DNA of 64,000 nt from assembly GCA_946807835.1 (NCBI GenBank), contig OX327706.1, positions 26,215,001 to 26,279,000 on the forward strand. The letters are read 5' to 3'. The translations under genes were made by a program, and so were the position numbers. Below are positions 38,525 to 50,306 of the stretch, piece after piece. The notes under the pieces are model-generated. The model was not told where the DNA came from, did no database searches, and saw only the letters and a program-made list of their open reading frames with translations. The DNA comes from Ailanthus altissimus (lineage: Eukaryota > Streptophyta > Magnoliopsida > Sapindales > Simaroubaceae). The number at the start of each line of letters is the position of its first letter. Within the stretch, counting starts at the first letter, position 1.

Positions 38525-41500
38525 TTAAATTGACCCATATTTTCTTTCACTCGGCTTCCATGTTCCTTGACCCTGAGCAGAAGCAGGTGGTCGCCCCCAA
38601 GAGGCTCCATTGGTAAAGGCACCATTAAGAACTTCTGGTCGCGAGTAGCTTTGCGCTGCTCCACTCACCTGTTATTACACCCCATAATTGAACCTAGTGT
38701 TAGAAAGAGAGCACGAGGAGAAAACATATACTTTAAGTGCGAAGTCGTAATTCATAGTTGAGAAATGATCAAAAGCTGCGTTACTCACTTTAACATTAGA
38801 CAAGGTCCAGTTACCATTTAGAATAGGAACCTTTTGGGGAGTTTAAATTATTGAAAATAATTTTGAGGGAAGAAAAAAAAAAAGCTGTCCCCTTAGCAGC
38901 TAATGTGTAAGAAATAATTCTAGGCATGTAATACTAACATCATGATAAATCAGAGTACTTCTAAAGAGAGTATATTTTGCCCGTCAAGGCGATTGCAGAG
39001 CTTGGCTAAGAGCAGCAACAGACATCTATAAACTATTTAAACCAGATAATAACATACTTGGACCAAATTGGCCTGTCCAAACAGAATGACAGGTCTCATA
39101 TTCAAGAAACATCAACATACCCGAGATTGACCATAGTCCACAAGTTCCATTATTATAGTTAGTTACTCACAGTTTCTAAACATGCAGAAACAATTGTCTT
39201 GCCTGGTAATGCATCAAGACCCCGCTGCATTCAATGTAAATTTTAAGTGGATAAGTAGATGTATACTTTTAAAAGCTATGAAAAAGAAAAACTGCATTGA
39301 ACCATCTAGATGACCAACCATTCGTTCCACTCGTGTCTTGTAAATGAAACCTCCACAACAAAATAGTGTTGATGCAACAATGAATCTGCTCCATATGAAC
39401 TTATTTGATATCAAAATAAGAACAAATAATGAAGTGCACTATTCATTTGATATAAAAAATAAGAACAAATAACGAAGTGCACTTGGCTTTTAATTTCAAG
39501 TGGAAAGGGGTTCTTTATTTAATCAAAGGTCATAAAGGGATGGAGTGGAATTTAGTTATGTCTATGATTCAAGTCTTGACAACCAAAGAATTTCAGAACG
39601 AATTGATGAGACTACATTTTTATTGGGGAAGAGAGAGAATTCAATGATTCGTCAAGTGAGAGGTTTTTCCATGAGCTAGTTAAGGTATAATTTTAAATTT
39701 ACAAGTAATAAGGTGAACCGACAAAAACTTTTAACCAGGAACTTTAACTTTCAATCCCCAAAAATCCTAATGCATCAAAATTCAAAGCAGTAGAAACTCA
39801 TATGATGAAGGTTACATGATAATTGAAAGAGTCAACAGAGACTGAAGTACGATAACCTTCTCCTATATGATCTGCCACTAACACTATACCATTCTCTCTC
39901 TCCTTCTCAACTTCACATTTCTCTCTCAAATCTCCCCCTCTCCCCTTTCCTTTTTTGCCTCTTTAAGGATTTATTTGTTTGTTTAATTATACATATCTAA
40001 AACATATAATTAGACAATATACCAGTCAGCAAAAACTTATCAAATACAAGGTAGACTCATCTAGATGTTAGCATACGTGTTAATTGTTTCAATTTGCACA
40101 ATCTAACAAATTCTCCTACTACTTCGATGAAACATAAATTTAGCAGGAATTTCCATACATGCAAGATATCACCCCAAATGTAGCCCATCCTCTTGTAGAG
40201 TCTCCTCCTTGATCCTGTCTATATTCTGCAAAATTTGAACAAATCAATATAGAGATAAGTACAACAAAAAAATTGGACTGAAACATCAACCACAAGTTTT
40301 AGCTCAATTTGAAGGCAGACAAGCTTTTGTTAATAATGCACGCAACAATTGTTATCACCTAGCCCAGAAAATTTGATCTGTTGTCTCACCATTTCTTATA
40401 GCCCACATATAGAAAAATATGTCCTGATAAAATTCAGGAAAATATATAGGATGTTCTGAGAACCCTCATTTGATAGATTTTTAAGGATATACTACAATTA
40501 GATATCAAGTGAAAAGTTCTTTAGCATAAAGAATCATGGCAACTGAAGAGCAACATATTCATCCAAGAACAGAGGATTTAACTGTTGATAAAGCTTATCA
40601 GTAGGATGAGAGAGAGAGCAACTTAGTTTGTTAAAAGGAATATGAGATTACCACACATCTTTGTAAGAAAAAACTGAATGGGCTCATAAACCTCGATTGG
40701 TATAGTGATATTAACTTCATATGGAGTATTATGGGCTGTCTCACCTGAAAAGTTAAAAATGAAAGTTTAAAAGATAATAAATGGAGAAACATCAATATCA
40801 CTGTAGGAAGTGATATTCATACATCTCCAATCTACAATCAATACTGTGGGTGACAAAGTTGTGGGAGGGCTCCCAGTTGCCCCAGATCCTGATAACATAA
40901 CCTCCAGCCCTCTTTCTGGAGAAACCTGTGAACTCAAACAAAAAAGATCAAATATTGAGTAAAATTATTCAGCACTAAAAAGATTTTCCACCCATGGGAC
41001 TAACTGAAAATAGCCATACCTTAGAACTAGGTATTTTTACCAAAGTAGAAACAGAAGCAATTGCTGTCATATAAAGGGCCACATAAGTCTGTTCAGTGCT
41101 GAAACTGCATGGTGAAACAGTAACAGAAAACAAATTTGATCGATGAAACAAATTAGAGATTAATGCTAACAGAATAATTTTTTTTTAAAAAAAAGAAAAG
41201 AAAATAAACAAATAAACAAAGGACAAAATTACAAAACAGACTCAGAACACAGATTGCATACCTAAAATCGCAGCAAGCCTTTTCAAAACCTAGTTGAGTC
41301 ATGCCATTGTAAACCTTCAAATTAACGAGATGTAATTCTTCTCATTAAACATTGTCATCTTCTCCATACAAATTAACATGTCAGTGAGGATTTTACAGTT
41401 TCTTACAATTTCCCATGATCGTGGATGAAAACCAACGGTGAAGCCCTCAAATACACGTGGACCTGGTTTCTCACAAGGAATGGCAAGTTCAACAATAACT

Positions 41501-44500
41501 CTGCGAGAGTTGAAATAGCCAAGATTTAGAGTTGTTCAAATGTATGATCTTAACTAACTGACACAAAAAGGAAATGATAAATGGTCAGCCATTGTCAGGA
41601 AAAATGTAAAATACTCTGCACAAAAGCCATTGCAACTCTGCTACTATTATATTCTTTTCACTTCGTTCTGCAGTCATTCACTTTCCATGCTGCCAAATCA
41701 CTACTAAACTTTGATAGCATGAAATTTTTCAACCCCTTAAAGCTCTTCTCTGCAATCACACTTGGGTAATTCTGACATGCATGCTCTCCCTTGTCAATTA
41801 GAAGATTTTCCACTATGCAGTTAACATATTGTTATATGAGAATTCTATCCATTAAGATTCAGATAACCGATCATAGTATTATTTACTCTTAATGGCATAT
41901 CGTACAAAACTGTGTATCTACTATCTTCATAATCGTTGTATTCCAACTGAAAAACTTGAAAATATTTTTATTTGAGAAATCTTTTTGTCAAGGAACTGTA
42001 AACAGGTGGCTTGACATCTTTCTTGCTAGTTGTTTATTTTCTTTTTCCTATTCATCCATTACTTAATGTTTATTTGTCAATTTAAAAAATGCATATTCGA
42101 CTTTATCAATCTTTAGTTAAAAATCTTTTAAGGGGCCTTTTAGATAATTATGCTAACAAAAATCTAGCGCAAGGTTTAGATTTTGCATAGCTCTCAGAAC
42201 TTTCAATACTATCAGGCCCTCCATTCTCTAACTAGTGCATCTTCAGCATAGTTAAGTCCAAATTTCTAGCATTGATATCAGAAGTAGCACACTTGAAGTA
42301 ATAACATAAGAACTCTAAATCAGAGTAAAAGGAAGATAAAAGCAGTATAACGTGGAGCTCGAGGTGCTAAAAGAAGACCTGCAACTTGACTCGTGAGTAA
42401 CATTGCAAATGCATCCAAGTCCACCTGAAATAAGGCAAAGATAATGACATAGGTCTTAAGAACTACTTCAAGTTACAGAGACACCACAGACATGGGCAGT
42501 TAATATTAAAAAATGCAAATAAATAATTTGCCGCTTGGAAGCAAGTAAAGGAAGAGAGGAAATTAGTGCACCCAAACGGATAGCCCAAAAATGAACAATG
42601 GCTATATTAAACAAAAAGACATACTGGCAATATATCTGACAATGCCAGGCATGCATAAGATTACAGGCAAGGAAATTGAAGAAACACAGATTATAGCAGA
42701 TATTAATATCCTAATTTCATATAATAAGATTCCAAATTAGAGGTCCTCTCGTCACAGAGCTGCTCCAATATTAAGGAGGCAGGTTGGTTGCATCAAGTTG
42801 AAATTTCAAAACTGTGGCAATCACATAAAATTGCATTTTGAAAACATCAGAATTAAAGCACGTCTTCAAAATGTTGTGTTGAATTAGAACATAAGTGCAT
42901 AAAATAAAATAAAACAAAATAAGGTATATTGGCTAACAAGAGTACACCGGATGTACTTGAATAAACTTCCCACTATATCTAATTATTCATTAAATTATTT
43001 CATAGTTTTACTAAGACATTGTCTTAATTTGTTAATTATTTAAACGAAGCTTCTAATTTACTTGTTAATTATTCTTCTAAATAACAGAGAGCTTCAGTGA
43101 CATTGGAGATGCTCATAAGTTCCACAATTTCAAAAGAAGGATCATATCAACTCCCACAATATGAACAGAAAATGAAGCAACAAGATGTTAAAACTCAAAG
43201 ATGAAGAGTTTACGAACCTTTGCATCGCTCATTTGAACAACTCCCACAAATAACATTTACCTGAGATAATTCACAATAGAAGAAAGAAAGAAAAAATCAT
43301 TCATTGCTTAGGAGTACAATGTGAGAAGATGAATACATTATACATGAACAAGGGAAGATGAATACATCAACTTGTAGAATTAACGTCTGTAAAACTTGTG
43401 AACTTGAAAAAAGAACAGTATGTTATGCATGTCCCACAATTTGGTATCACAAACCTGAGCTGTACATCCCATTTTGTCATAACTTTGCTCACAGTTCACA
43501 AGGTCACCATTGTAAAAACTCTAGAAATACAAAGAAATAGCAATACATCAAGCACTACAAATCTGATGATACAAATTGCTGTGGAAATCCAAGTTTACAG
43601 GTAACTAGGGAAAAAAATTAAACACTGTAGTCTAATTGTGTCAACAATTTCAAATTATATGACACTTGCATTCAGCCACACACGCGCAAACTCAGAACAT
43701 TTCATTTTCTACTTGTAAGATTGAGATAAGGAAACAAACTATGAAAATATTTAAGAAAAGAAATTTACAAAGGAGTTCAAGGGGGGGTTGAGGTTCAAAC
43801 TAGTTCTAAAAGAAATCTTACAGACACGTGAATATAGAAAAGAAAAGAAAGTATGAGTAGTATTTTCCTGCTTATCATGATGCTAATTATCCCTGAACAA
43901 CTAAGAGAGAGAGAGGTAGACTACTCTGACAATCTGGAAAAATCCAAAGTTGCACTACACAGAAAGAGCCACCTACTTCACTTATGAGTACTAAGTTCAC
44001 GATCTGTGTTTGAAGAGCTTACTTGAACAAAGTCAATTTGTCCTGAACCAGCAATAAAATGGTTGAACCTATTAAATCGACCAAAATCAATATATCCCTG
44101 CATAATTTTGAGCAAGTTAACACAATGTACTTATATTTAGATCATCTGAGAGAAAATGCACAAGGTATGCAATGACATGAAATAATAAATGAGCAAATAC
44201 AAACTTAAAAACATTGTAAAAAGTTGTTAGCAGCAGGACCGATTGAAGATATTTCTAACCAACCATGAACACTCCAATTAATCCATTTTTTGCTATTTTG
44301 AGCATCCAGAAAGTTTCTTGTCAAATTTCAATACACTTTTAGTCTCCTTATCATGCAAACACAACACCATATCAAAGAGAAACAACTATTAACTAAAAAC
44401 TTGAATATCTCTCTACACTGTATCTTCTAATTTACTTATTGTTTTATCTGTAACTTGCTGAGTACTGTGTCAGAGTTCTGACTTTCAGGTGACGTTTAAT

Positions 44501-45813
44501 GCACAATCTGGACTACATCACTTAAACGTGTGTACAAAAGTAAGGATTTTTAGTATAAGAACGTAGGTGCATAATTTTCAAGGATTCCATGATAAACTAA
44601 AACTTAAAAATGTGGAAGAAAAGCAAAGAAGAGAGTACAAAGCAAAAATTTAATCATGATTTAGGGGCATAAGTGGTTTGTTTTTTGTGGTTTGTGAGTC
44701 CCAAGCAACTGGAATAAGGAAACAAAAAACTGTTGGTGCAGTTGTTTTCTGTACAGTCAATCAGTTTCCGGAGAACTGATAGCATAATTAAATTGTAGGA
44801 TCGGGCTCAAGCCTCAAGTTAAGAAACAATAAACTGTAGCATGCTGTAATTACTTTTTGGAGAATCATAGAGGTCTTTTTTTCTTCTTATTTACCAATGA
44901 AAATGGTGGTTGTTGCTGTACACTGAAATTTCTAAAGGATAGCTCTGAAATTTATTTCTCTAATTGAGTAAATTCAATTAAAAAACAAGAAAAGGAAAAG
45001 CACAATGATTTAGTACTTGTGAACATGGTGTTATGGACTACCGTTTGTGATCTACTCTCCATATCTTTGCAAAATCGAACCACCAAGTCAGAGTCTTGTA
45101 TCATGATTAAGATGTAATCCTCCATGGACATTAAGATCTATAAACAAAATACACAGCTTACTATAAGCAGCTGAATTTTCATCATCATCATGACAGTTAC
45201 TTGAGAACCTTACCTTATCTTCAAACTCGAAAGGCCGCCTGATCCAGCTACTCTGAAACAGTAACTTAAGTGAAAACAACCTCATCGGAAAGCCAAAATT
45301 TTAAGAAGACAGGACAGGTATTGTTGTAGCGTTTAGTGGAAGAAGACAAGCATTTTGAAATCAGAAAAGCACTTGATATTTTTTTCTTTAAAGTGCTTGT
45401 TGGGTCGTGTATTGAAGTGCTTATTCAACAAGCACTCAATAGGTCCTCTTCAAGAAAGTACTTTTCAGGTGCTTTTGTAGAAAGCCTTTTCACTGAAAAA
45501 ATGCTTTCTACAAAAACATTGCAAATGCATCACCATCTATATATTCTTTTACTATCAGGGAACAAAAATTGAAACATATTAAGGCAATGTAGGATACAAA
45601 ATCAACAATGCGACTGGAATTACCAAGAACGTAGCAATTGGATCTCGGTACAACAACTGCGACAGCTCCAAGTCCTCGTAAAACAACAGCTGAAATCCAG
45701 ACTTCAAAATCTACACCAATCTCAAAACATAATCAAATGGAAACACTACCTGCGACTACTATCAAGAAGTAATCCAATAAATACGCTTTTAAACGGCATC
45801 GTTTGCTTCGCAT
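38525..45813 (-). CDS. Uncharacterised Cys-rich type I membrane protein (plant-conserved, 17 exons)
   Basis: Exons in gene order: 45750-45813, 45598-45710, 45214-45252, 45042-45137, 44023-44097, 43455-43520, 43218-43260, 42379-42424, 41407-41500, 41262-41314, 41020-41104, 40823-40925, 40652-40744, 40159-40225, 39319-39385, 39171-39224, 38525-38668. All GT-AG sites and phases agree, giving about 433 residues. The N-terminus has hydrophobic stretches that could be a signal sequence. The luminal part is Cys-rich: NCEQSYDKMG, VICGSCSNERC, GCICNVTHESSCR, VELAIPCEKPGPRVFEGF. One membrane segment (GVISCIFIVASTLFCCGGFI) is followed by basic KTRVER and a cytosolic tail of about 75 residues ending SERKYGSI. 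The layout recalls sorting-receptor or ATG27/mannose-6-phosphate-receptor-like proteins, but I cannot assign a function. The 5' end of exon 4 is the least certain junction. Confidence 0.8.
39403..39486. repeat. 42-bp direct duplication
   Basis: A unit starting ATTTGATAT and containing AATAAGAACAAATAA(T/C)GAAG is duplicated in tandem, copies beginning at 39403 and 39445. It lies in the intron just upstream of the exon encoding the transmembrane segment (39319-39385). Confidence 0.8.
45315..45535. mobile_element. Possible hAT-type MITE in intron 2 of the membrane-protein gene
   Basis: Several inverted copies of AAGTGCTT/AAGCACTT occur within about 200 bp, including the hairpin TTGAAGTGCTTATTCAA...AAGCACTCAATA. 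The ends show weak inverted similarity (GTAGCGTTTAGTGG against the complement of CTACAAAAACATTGC). This fits a hAT-like MITE with subterminal repeats, but no clear target-site duplication was found. Confidence 0.35.
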
Positions 45814-46834
45814 CGCTTCAATGTGCAAAACGCAGTTACGTAAGCTCGTAGTGAATCGTAAACAACAAAATGGAGTTTAGTTAAACTTTTTAATTTCTAG
45901 AATATTCCGTGGAAATGACGCTACCAAAATTATTACGCAGTCGTCAAAACTGAATCAGAGAAACAAGTAGTGCTATAAAATGTAGCAAAAAAATGCGCGT
46001 AAAATAGTTTTTGAAATTGAGATTTGCCGCAAAGCTATAGAAAATACCTGAAATGCAAAGCTGAAATTCAAAACTTCTCGCTGAGAATTTTTAAAACGAT
46101 GCAACTGGCCTTGGTGTAAAAACTGAAGAGGATGTTCTTTATTCGTTTTGCTTATCTTGCCCAGCTTAAATAATGAGCAAACGGACTCGCGGTCCCCGGC
46201 CTTTTGTTGTCCCATATTTTTTTTTTTTGAAAAAACCAAGCTCAGTTCTTGAGTCGAGTTCTTTTATTTATTTATTTTCTTTAATTATTCATGTTTTTAA
46301 AATTAGGATCTCAGTCTAATAAATAAACAAAAATAATTGTCTTTCCGTTTGGGACCTTTGGGCAAATAGAAAAAAATACATTTGAACCCTATATTATAGC
46401 TTAATGCCTAACTTTACCTCTCTTGTTTCAGAAATATCAGATACACCCCTTCATATGATTCTAGTAGTGAATTCAATTAATTTAGATGAAAATTTTAATA
46501 TATTTAATATAATTACTATTTTACCCTTAAAATTAAAGTTTATTATAAAGCATGATGTAATTGTGATTATATAATATATTATACCAATATTTATATATGT
46601 ACAATATATAAAAAGAAATGTGGTTTAATGTTATTAGTTTATTAATTTTTTAAAAAAATTAAAAAATATATAAAAAAAAATGTTCAATTGAAAGTTAACT
46701 AACGATTGCTTAGTATTGTCAACTATTGACCGACATTAATTATTATTGACTAATTATTAATTATCATTGATTAATATTAATTAACTATTCAAAGCATTAA
46801 TCAAATTTTAATTGAGGTTGATCGGCATTGAAAG
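45814..46834. other. Upstream and intergenic region
   Basis: Promoter side of the membrane-protein gene, then AT-rich spacer. An open frame at 45973-46239 could join in phase to an alternative reading of the gene's second exon, but the model starting at 45813 explains the protein better. I regard that frame as 5' flanking sequence. Confidence 0.4.
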
Positions 46835-47101
46835 ATATTAATACTGTCACCCCTTGAGATTTACACAAATTACATTTTGATGTTGGCTTTGAGTTTAATT
46901 ACACTGCCACTCATCTACCTAATTTAAAAGATAAAAAATACATTGCCTTTTAAGAATATTTTAGTCATTTATATAATAAAATAAATATAATCTTAATGAT
47001 ATTTTTATCTTTTAATTAAGTAAAAGAGTAATAATGTAATTAAAATTAAAATTAACATCAAAATATAATGTATAAACCCCAAAGGGTAACAGTGTTAATA
47101 T
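46835..47101. mobile_element. MITE with long terminal inverted repeats
   Basis: The left arm starts ATATTAATACTGTCACCCCT and the right arm, read in reverse complement, starts ATATTAACACTGTTACCCTT. Similarity continues inward for about 100 bp on each side (ACATTTTGATGTT, TTTAATTACA, AATTAAAAGATAAAAA). The total is about 267 bp with no coding. This foldback structure is typical of a MITE. Confidence 0.75.
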
Positions 47102-49775
47102 CCCTGAAGATGATTGAACTATGACTGTTGTTAACTCTTCTTGTTTTATTATTTTTTATTAAAATTATTTAATTTGAATTTCAAAGTTTGCCATATATCA
47201 CTTTTTTTTAGAAGCATGCCATATATAACTTTAATTGTCTATATTACACATTTTCAATCCTAATTAACAAAACTGGATAATAGAAAGAGATCCATATGGA
47301 TATTTCTAAATAAAAAGAGTACAGTTAAGTATTCATCCATCATGTAGGGGACCATATGTACTTTGCTCAGAGAAAAATATTTGTCTTAGAAATACAAAAT
47401 ATTAATCCACAAGCTAAATTATGTTAAATAAAGAAATTACTCTTCATTCAATATTGTTAATAAAAGATTAATCTCATTAAAAAAAAGATTAATCTCCGGT
47501 CATACTTGTATTGTCTTTTTTTATTAATTGAATTAATTAAAATAATAAATTACAAAAAAATAAAAGTCACAAATAAAAATAATTAACTCTCGTTCTATTT
47601 TTTTTTCTACGTAAAGAAATTCAAAATCCTCTTTATTGTTAAATTAATATTTGTTTAAATCATCAATTTAATTTTTTTTTAATTTTATAATAAGAAATTT
47701 TTTAATTTTTTAAATATTCATACAACAAATTATTATTAATTTTAATGATATTATACTCACCCTAGTATAAATTATTTATTGGTATAATATAACTAGTACT
47801 TGACAAGTGGTGAATTGCAATCATGCAATGAATTTTAATAGTTATTAGCGTTAATAAAATCTTCAATATCAACCTCAAATTTACCAAATTTTATTATTAT
47901 CCTTCAAATGTAAGAAGTATTGACCAATCTTTATTAAAATCATCAGTCAATGTCTTTTAACTTTCTTATGTTATTTGATAACGTGCTATTAAAATAAGAA
48001 AGTTAATTTTAAAAACTATTAATTAATAATTAATTAATTAAATACAAGTAATTAATAAAACATAATTAAAAAAATATATATCACTATAAATAACTATAAT
48101 TTGAATATGCTTATGACTCTAGTAAACTAAAGTTATCGTTTAATAATTTTTTTGTTTCAATCTACGTTATACAAAATCAAAATTGAAGATTTAATTACAA
48201 TTTTAAATAAATTTTTCTATCTTTACCTTATACTTAAAATCTTGGAAATATTAATCTAATCCAATAAAAATTATATTTTGCAATTTCATAATCCAAATTT
48301 TTATGTAATTAATAACAAATAATTAATAGATTATCGTTTTCACAATAATTTTAGGCAGGGGCCACTTCCACGCATAATAATAATAATAATAATAGCTCGG
48401 AGGATCTTCCTATTCTAGAAAAAAAAAATATGATTGCAAATTGACGACAAAATTTGTTATTCAATTATTCTTTTCCAAAATCTTTTGAAAGTAATGTTGT
48501 GCTTAAAATATGTATATTAACTAATTAATCTCATTAAAAAAATAGATCATGTTACATTTTTTTATTTAAAAAATAAAATAATTAACAAAAAATTTAATAA
48601 ATTTTTATAAAAACTTGATGTGTGCATAAATATAGAGATATGATTACTTTTTGAGAAAATATTAAAAAATAAATATTTTCACCTTCAGCCCCTCTCCATT
48701 GAGGATCCTTCACCCCTCTCACCCCTTTTTTCTCTCATACTCTCTTCTCTGTTCATCTCTCTACTCTCACTTTTCTTTTTTTGTCTTTTTTTTTTCTTTT
48801 GTTAAGTTTTTTCATTGGCATTTCATCTCCTCTAGTGTCTCCCGGCGAATCTCATTGCCACCTACTGACCTCTGCAACTTTCACCAGGACTTGACAGGCG
48901 CCGCCACCTTTCACTGCTGTGCTCCTGCTAGTAGCCGCTCCCCAACAAATCGCACCGTCAACTCTTACTCCATGCAATGCCTGGATTCTGACGAGGCTTA
49001 ACTAAGTTTGTAAATCACTTTGATCTGTTGGATCCTCTTTGACTCCATCAACTGTCGTCGGAACTGTGCTGGTTTTCAACAAGGCTTTATTGGACGCTAG
49101 GAGTCGTATGATGCCTTGTCCCTACTACATTTAGATTTAGCCCCTATCTACTATTTCTAATCACCACAAGCTTTGCCGTCGAATTTTGTTATTGACTTTT
49201 ATCTTTTGCTACCGTTTTGTTTGTGTATTGGGTGATCTTGGTTAATTTAGAGTTTGTGTGTACAATGAATGTTAAGTGTACGAGTATTTTTGTAATCTCT
49301 CTCTTATACTAGGATTTTTGTGTATGTTTATTTTGTGTGTATGTATCCTCTTACGTAAAGTAGATATAAATATGTGAGAGTCGGATGTTTCCATCTGTAA
49401 CAGAGACAGCGATCCCTTTACAGGATAGTTCCCTTTAAGAAACTTTTCTATATCTCTAATATTAAGATAAATAAATTTGAGTGAACTACAAAAGTTCTAT
49501 TTTATCCATGTGAAGTGTCGAGCTAATTGTCTGACCTATATCAACAGATCTACATTGTAATATTATAAATTTATTTATAGTATGACAATTAAAACCTTTA
49601 AAATAAATCTATAAATGAAATTTTTTTCTTGTTATAGCATTGGGGTTTCACAATCAAGCTTTACAAATCGGAATACAAGTAGCTCAATGCTAAGGAAAAC
49701 AATACACTAAATCAGGAAGTAATATACATTAAGCACCTGTAACTATGGCAATCCGCAATCTTATGGCAGCTTGGG
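47102..49775. other. AT-rich intergenic region with a pyrimidine-rich block
   Basis: Most is AT-rich spacer. At 48690-49010 a CT-rich block (many TCTCTC and CCCCT runs) leads into an open frame of 100 codons, followed by moderately GC-rich DNA to about 49440. The predicted peptide has no recognisable domain. It could be part of an old retroelement or an expressed non-coding locus; I cannot decide. Confidence 0.35.
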
Positions 49776-50210
49776 TTATGAAGGATCAGGATCATCCCCT
49801 GGTTTTGCTTCTCTGAAGTTGCTGGCTTTCGTGAACCAAGTCGTGTACAAAAATTGCTTGTGAGGCCCGACATGGTTGCATATGAGCCTTAGCTTCTGCC
49901 TCTCCCTCATCCATCTCAGCACTATCTTCATATGCCCTTTGCTCGTCAATCCTCTCACTCCAACTTGCTGAAAGTGGTAAAGAAAATGTTGCATGATGTG
50001 AAAAGACAGATTGGAAAATAGATCGAACAGTTTATGTGCAATTCAACAGACCTTGATGTGTTCCCAGGTTTCGGCAACAGTGAGAGGACCGTGTTCCTTG
50101 ACTACGTCAAAAATAGCCCGCGTGATCGTCTGAGTTTGCTCCGGTGGCGTTTTGAGTTCTATTGGCTTCATCTTTGGCTTAGGCTTAGTTGAAAAATACC
50201 TCAAAAACAT
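49776..50210 (-). CDS. Small conserved protein, probably mitochondrial, function not recognised
   Basis: Two exons (50052-50210 and 49776-49967; donor GTCTGT, acceptor TTTCAG) encode 116 residues. The start MFLRYFSTKPKPKMKPIE looks like a short mitochondrial presequence (FLRYFST). The core has TRAIFDVVKEHGPLTVAETW, then GVRGLTSKGHMKIVLRWM and LRLICNHVGPHKQFLYTTWF. Helix-rich with many basic residues, it could be a winged-helix-like or organellar ribosome/RNA-associated protein, but that is a guess. An in-frame upstream ATG at 50306 would add 32 residues; I prefer 50210 because the FLRYFST start resembles a presequence. Confidence 0.75.
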
Positions 50211-50306
50211 TCTGCCTTTCAACTTCGAAATTCCCCAATCAACAGGCACTTGATGGAAGTACCAGTAAGCAAAGTCGAAACGCACCGCGCTTTTAATTAT
50301 ACACAC

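Noticed and set aside
38700..39150. Extra exons between the RGLDALPG exon and the last exon
   Set aside because: Short open pieces (for example MRPVILFGQANLVQ) exist, but the exons at 39171-39224 and 38525-38668 join directly in phase to give ETVSGAAQSY, so these are intron.
45973..46239. Alternative first exon for the membrane-protein gene
   Set aside because: It can be joined in phase only to a different reading frame of exon 2. The frame that continues through GNSSRIVDF into SSWIRRPFEF, and starts at 45813, gives a coherent protein.
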